Source: Lentisphaerota bacterium (GTDB lineage Bacteria > Verrucomicrobiota > Kiritimatiellia > RFP12 > UBA1067). From it: a DNA stretch of 5,416 bases. A program made the position numbers and the translations under genes. The stretch is from contig JALHET010000154.1 of NCBI GenBank assembly GCA_022839525.1, forward strand, positions 1-5,416. The letters run 5' to 3'. The notes under the pieces were generated by a model, which searched no databases, was not told where the DNA came from, and saw nothing but the letters and a program-made list of their open reading frames with translations. Shown piece after piece: positions 4,692 through 5,416 of this stretch. The stretch's first letter is position 1. Each line of letters opens with the position of its first letter.

Positions 4692-5416
4692 ATGAAATAC
4701 CGTGTTTGCCTGTGTTTTTGTGCCGCGATAATGGGTCTGCCTTTTCCGGTTCCGGCCGCGGACGGTTTCTTTAAGCCGCTCAGTAACAATGTGGCCTGGT
4801 CGGATGCGGCACAGTGGACCAACGGCGTTCCCGCCACCGGTGAGAACGCGAAGGCCACCATCCTTGATCCCGGCTGTGCGTTTAGCGTGAACCTTGCCGA
4901 AGCGGATTCGCCCTGGCTGCTGGGCAAGTTTGACTGCCTGCCGCAATGGAACAATGTCGTTACGTTCAAGGGCGGCGAGTTTCTGCTTCGCGGCTCCCCC
5001 GCGGAGCTGAAGGGCGGTGCGACGTCGCCGGTCAATTTCCAGTCGCGGCTCACGGTTGAGTCGAACCTGTTGGTCTATAACGGCGCGTTTCTTGTCAAGG
5101 CCACCAACCGGTTTGACAAAGGGGCGTTCCTCCGGTTCAAAGGCGGCCTGTTTTTCGATTTCCCGAACGGCCAGAGCACCTTGCCCGAGCTGAAGGGATG
5201 TGGCGCGTCCGGTTTCATCAACGCGGGCGGCGGCACGCTGACGGTGACGAACCCCGCCTCGTTCGCAGGCGGTTCCTGGTACATCGGCAACGGGACGCTC
5301 CGGACGGTCAAGACCGTTCCCGCCGCGCTGGCCGACACGAATGTCCCGCCTCTTTTGGTGGCGTCGCCCCTGTTGCATCTCGACGCCAGCAGGGCCGACT
5401 CGTTTACCCTTACGAA
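4692..5416 (+). CDS. Large secreted beta-rich/LamG-type protein, N-terminal part (runs off window)
   Basis: An open frame of 241 codons starts at ATG 4692-4694, five bases after GGAGG (4682-4686), and has no stop before the window ends. Residues 1-23 form a signal peptide: MKYR, then a hydrophobic, cysteine-rich core (VCLCFCAAIMGL), then a PVPAA-D cleavage site. The mature start contains NVAWSDAAQWTNGVPATGENA (33-53), resembling the 'W..A..W..G..P..G..A' opening of autotransporter-associated beta-strand passengers. The next 150 residues alternate small and hydrophobic residues with Gly/Asn turns (FKGGEFLLRG, FKGGLFFDF, INAGGGTLTVTN, WYIGNGTLRTV), consistent with beta-helix or stacked beta-strand repeats. 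Residues 228-241 read LHLDASRADSFTLT, which looks like the entry strand of a LamG/concanavalin A-like domain seen in giant exported proteins of PVC bacteria. It is likely exported to the envelope or outside, perhaps for adhesion or glycan binding, but the anchoring domain lies beyond the window. The divergent neighbour is the FHA remnant; no functional link is evident. Confidence 0.8.
   Translation, partial: MKYRVCLCFCAAIMGLPFPVPAADGFFKPLSNNVAWSDAAQWTNGVPATGENAKATILDPGCAFSVNLAEADSPWLLGKFDCLPQWNNVVTFKGGEFLLRGSPAELKGGATSPVNFQSRLTVESNLLVYNGAFLVKATNRFDKGAFLRFKGGLFFDFPNGQSTLPELKGCGASGFINAGGGTLTVTNPASFAGGSWYIGNGTLRTVKTVPAALADTNVPPLLVASPLLHLDASRADSFTLT

Noticed and set aside
4497..5378. 293-residue minus-strand open frame at the right end, and shorter ones within it
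   Set aside because: The opposite strand has a start with GGAGG, a signal peptide and a coherent beta-rich protein through the window end; the minus frames are shadows.

Overview
The window looks like chromosomal DNA from a high-GC bacterium of the PVC group, most plausibly Kiritimatiellota or a neighbouring Verrucomicrobia/Lentisphaerae lineage. This is inferred from three things: a large secreted protein that begins with a passenger-like beta-rich region and runs into an HLDAS (LamG-type) motif; a small secreted protein with a 'SFDGTGRLTY...YRVE' motif typical of exported proteins in these phyla; and intergenic degenerate tandem repeats (GAACGCC-like heptads and GCGGAG units) of a kind I associate with PVC genomes. 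No rRNA, marker gene or database search backs the taxonomy, so it is tentative.

Layout from left to right. Positions 3-281 (+) hold the C-terminal end of a phenylacetate-CoA ligase-like adenylate-forming enzyme. Three short genes follow on the minus strand. In transcription order they are a 75-residue unknown protein (1386-1159), a DUF2335 two-helix membrane protein (1146-679), and a 54-residue signal-peptide protein (605-441) whose frame stops at an amber codon where the motif would have tryptophan. The first two are 12 bp apart and look like one transcription unit, preceded by a perfect 15-bp palindrome and a weak promoter. This stretch is visibly less GC-rich than its surroundings and looks accessory. 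Positions 1396-1671 are intergenic and carry the palindrome and the tandem-repeat cluster.

Positions 4152-1672 (-) encode a complete HrpB-type DEAH-box helicase of 826 residues. It sits 3 bp downstream of a broken FHA-domain gene (4456-4156), and the end of that gene contains the helicase ribosome binding site. A 235-bp divergent intergenic region (4457-4691) separates it from a rightward gene at 4692, which encodes a signal peptide and the first 241 residues of a large secreted protein that runs off the window. This last reading frame is the true coding strand of the right end; open frames on the opposite strand there are shadows.

Functionally, the helicase and FHA remnant form one leftward unit, the DUF2335 pair and small exported protein form a second leftward group, and the two flanking rightward genes are independent. 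No CRISPR array, transposase, integrase, tRNA or rRNA was seen. The best candidates for something undescribed are the DUF2335/small-protein pair with its palindrome, and the decayed or recoded small secreted protein.
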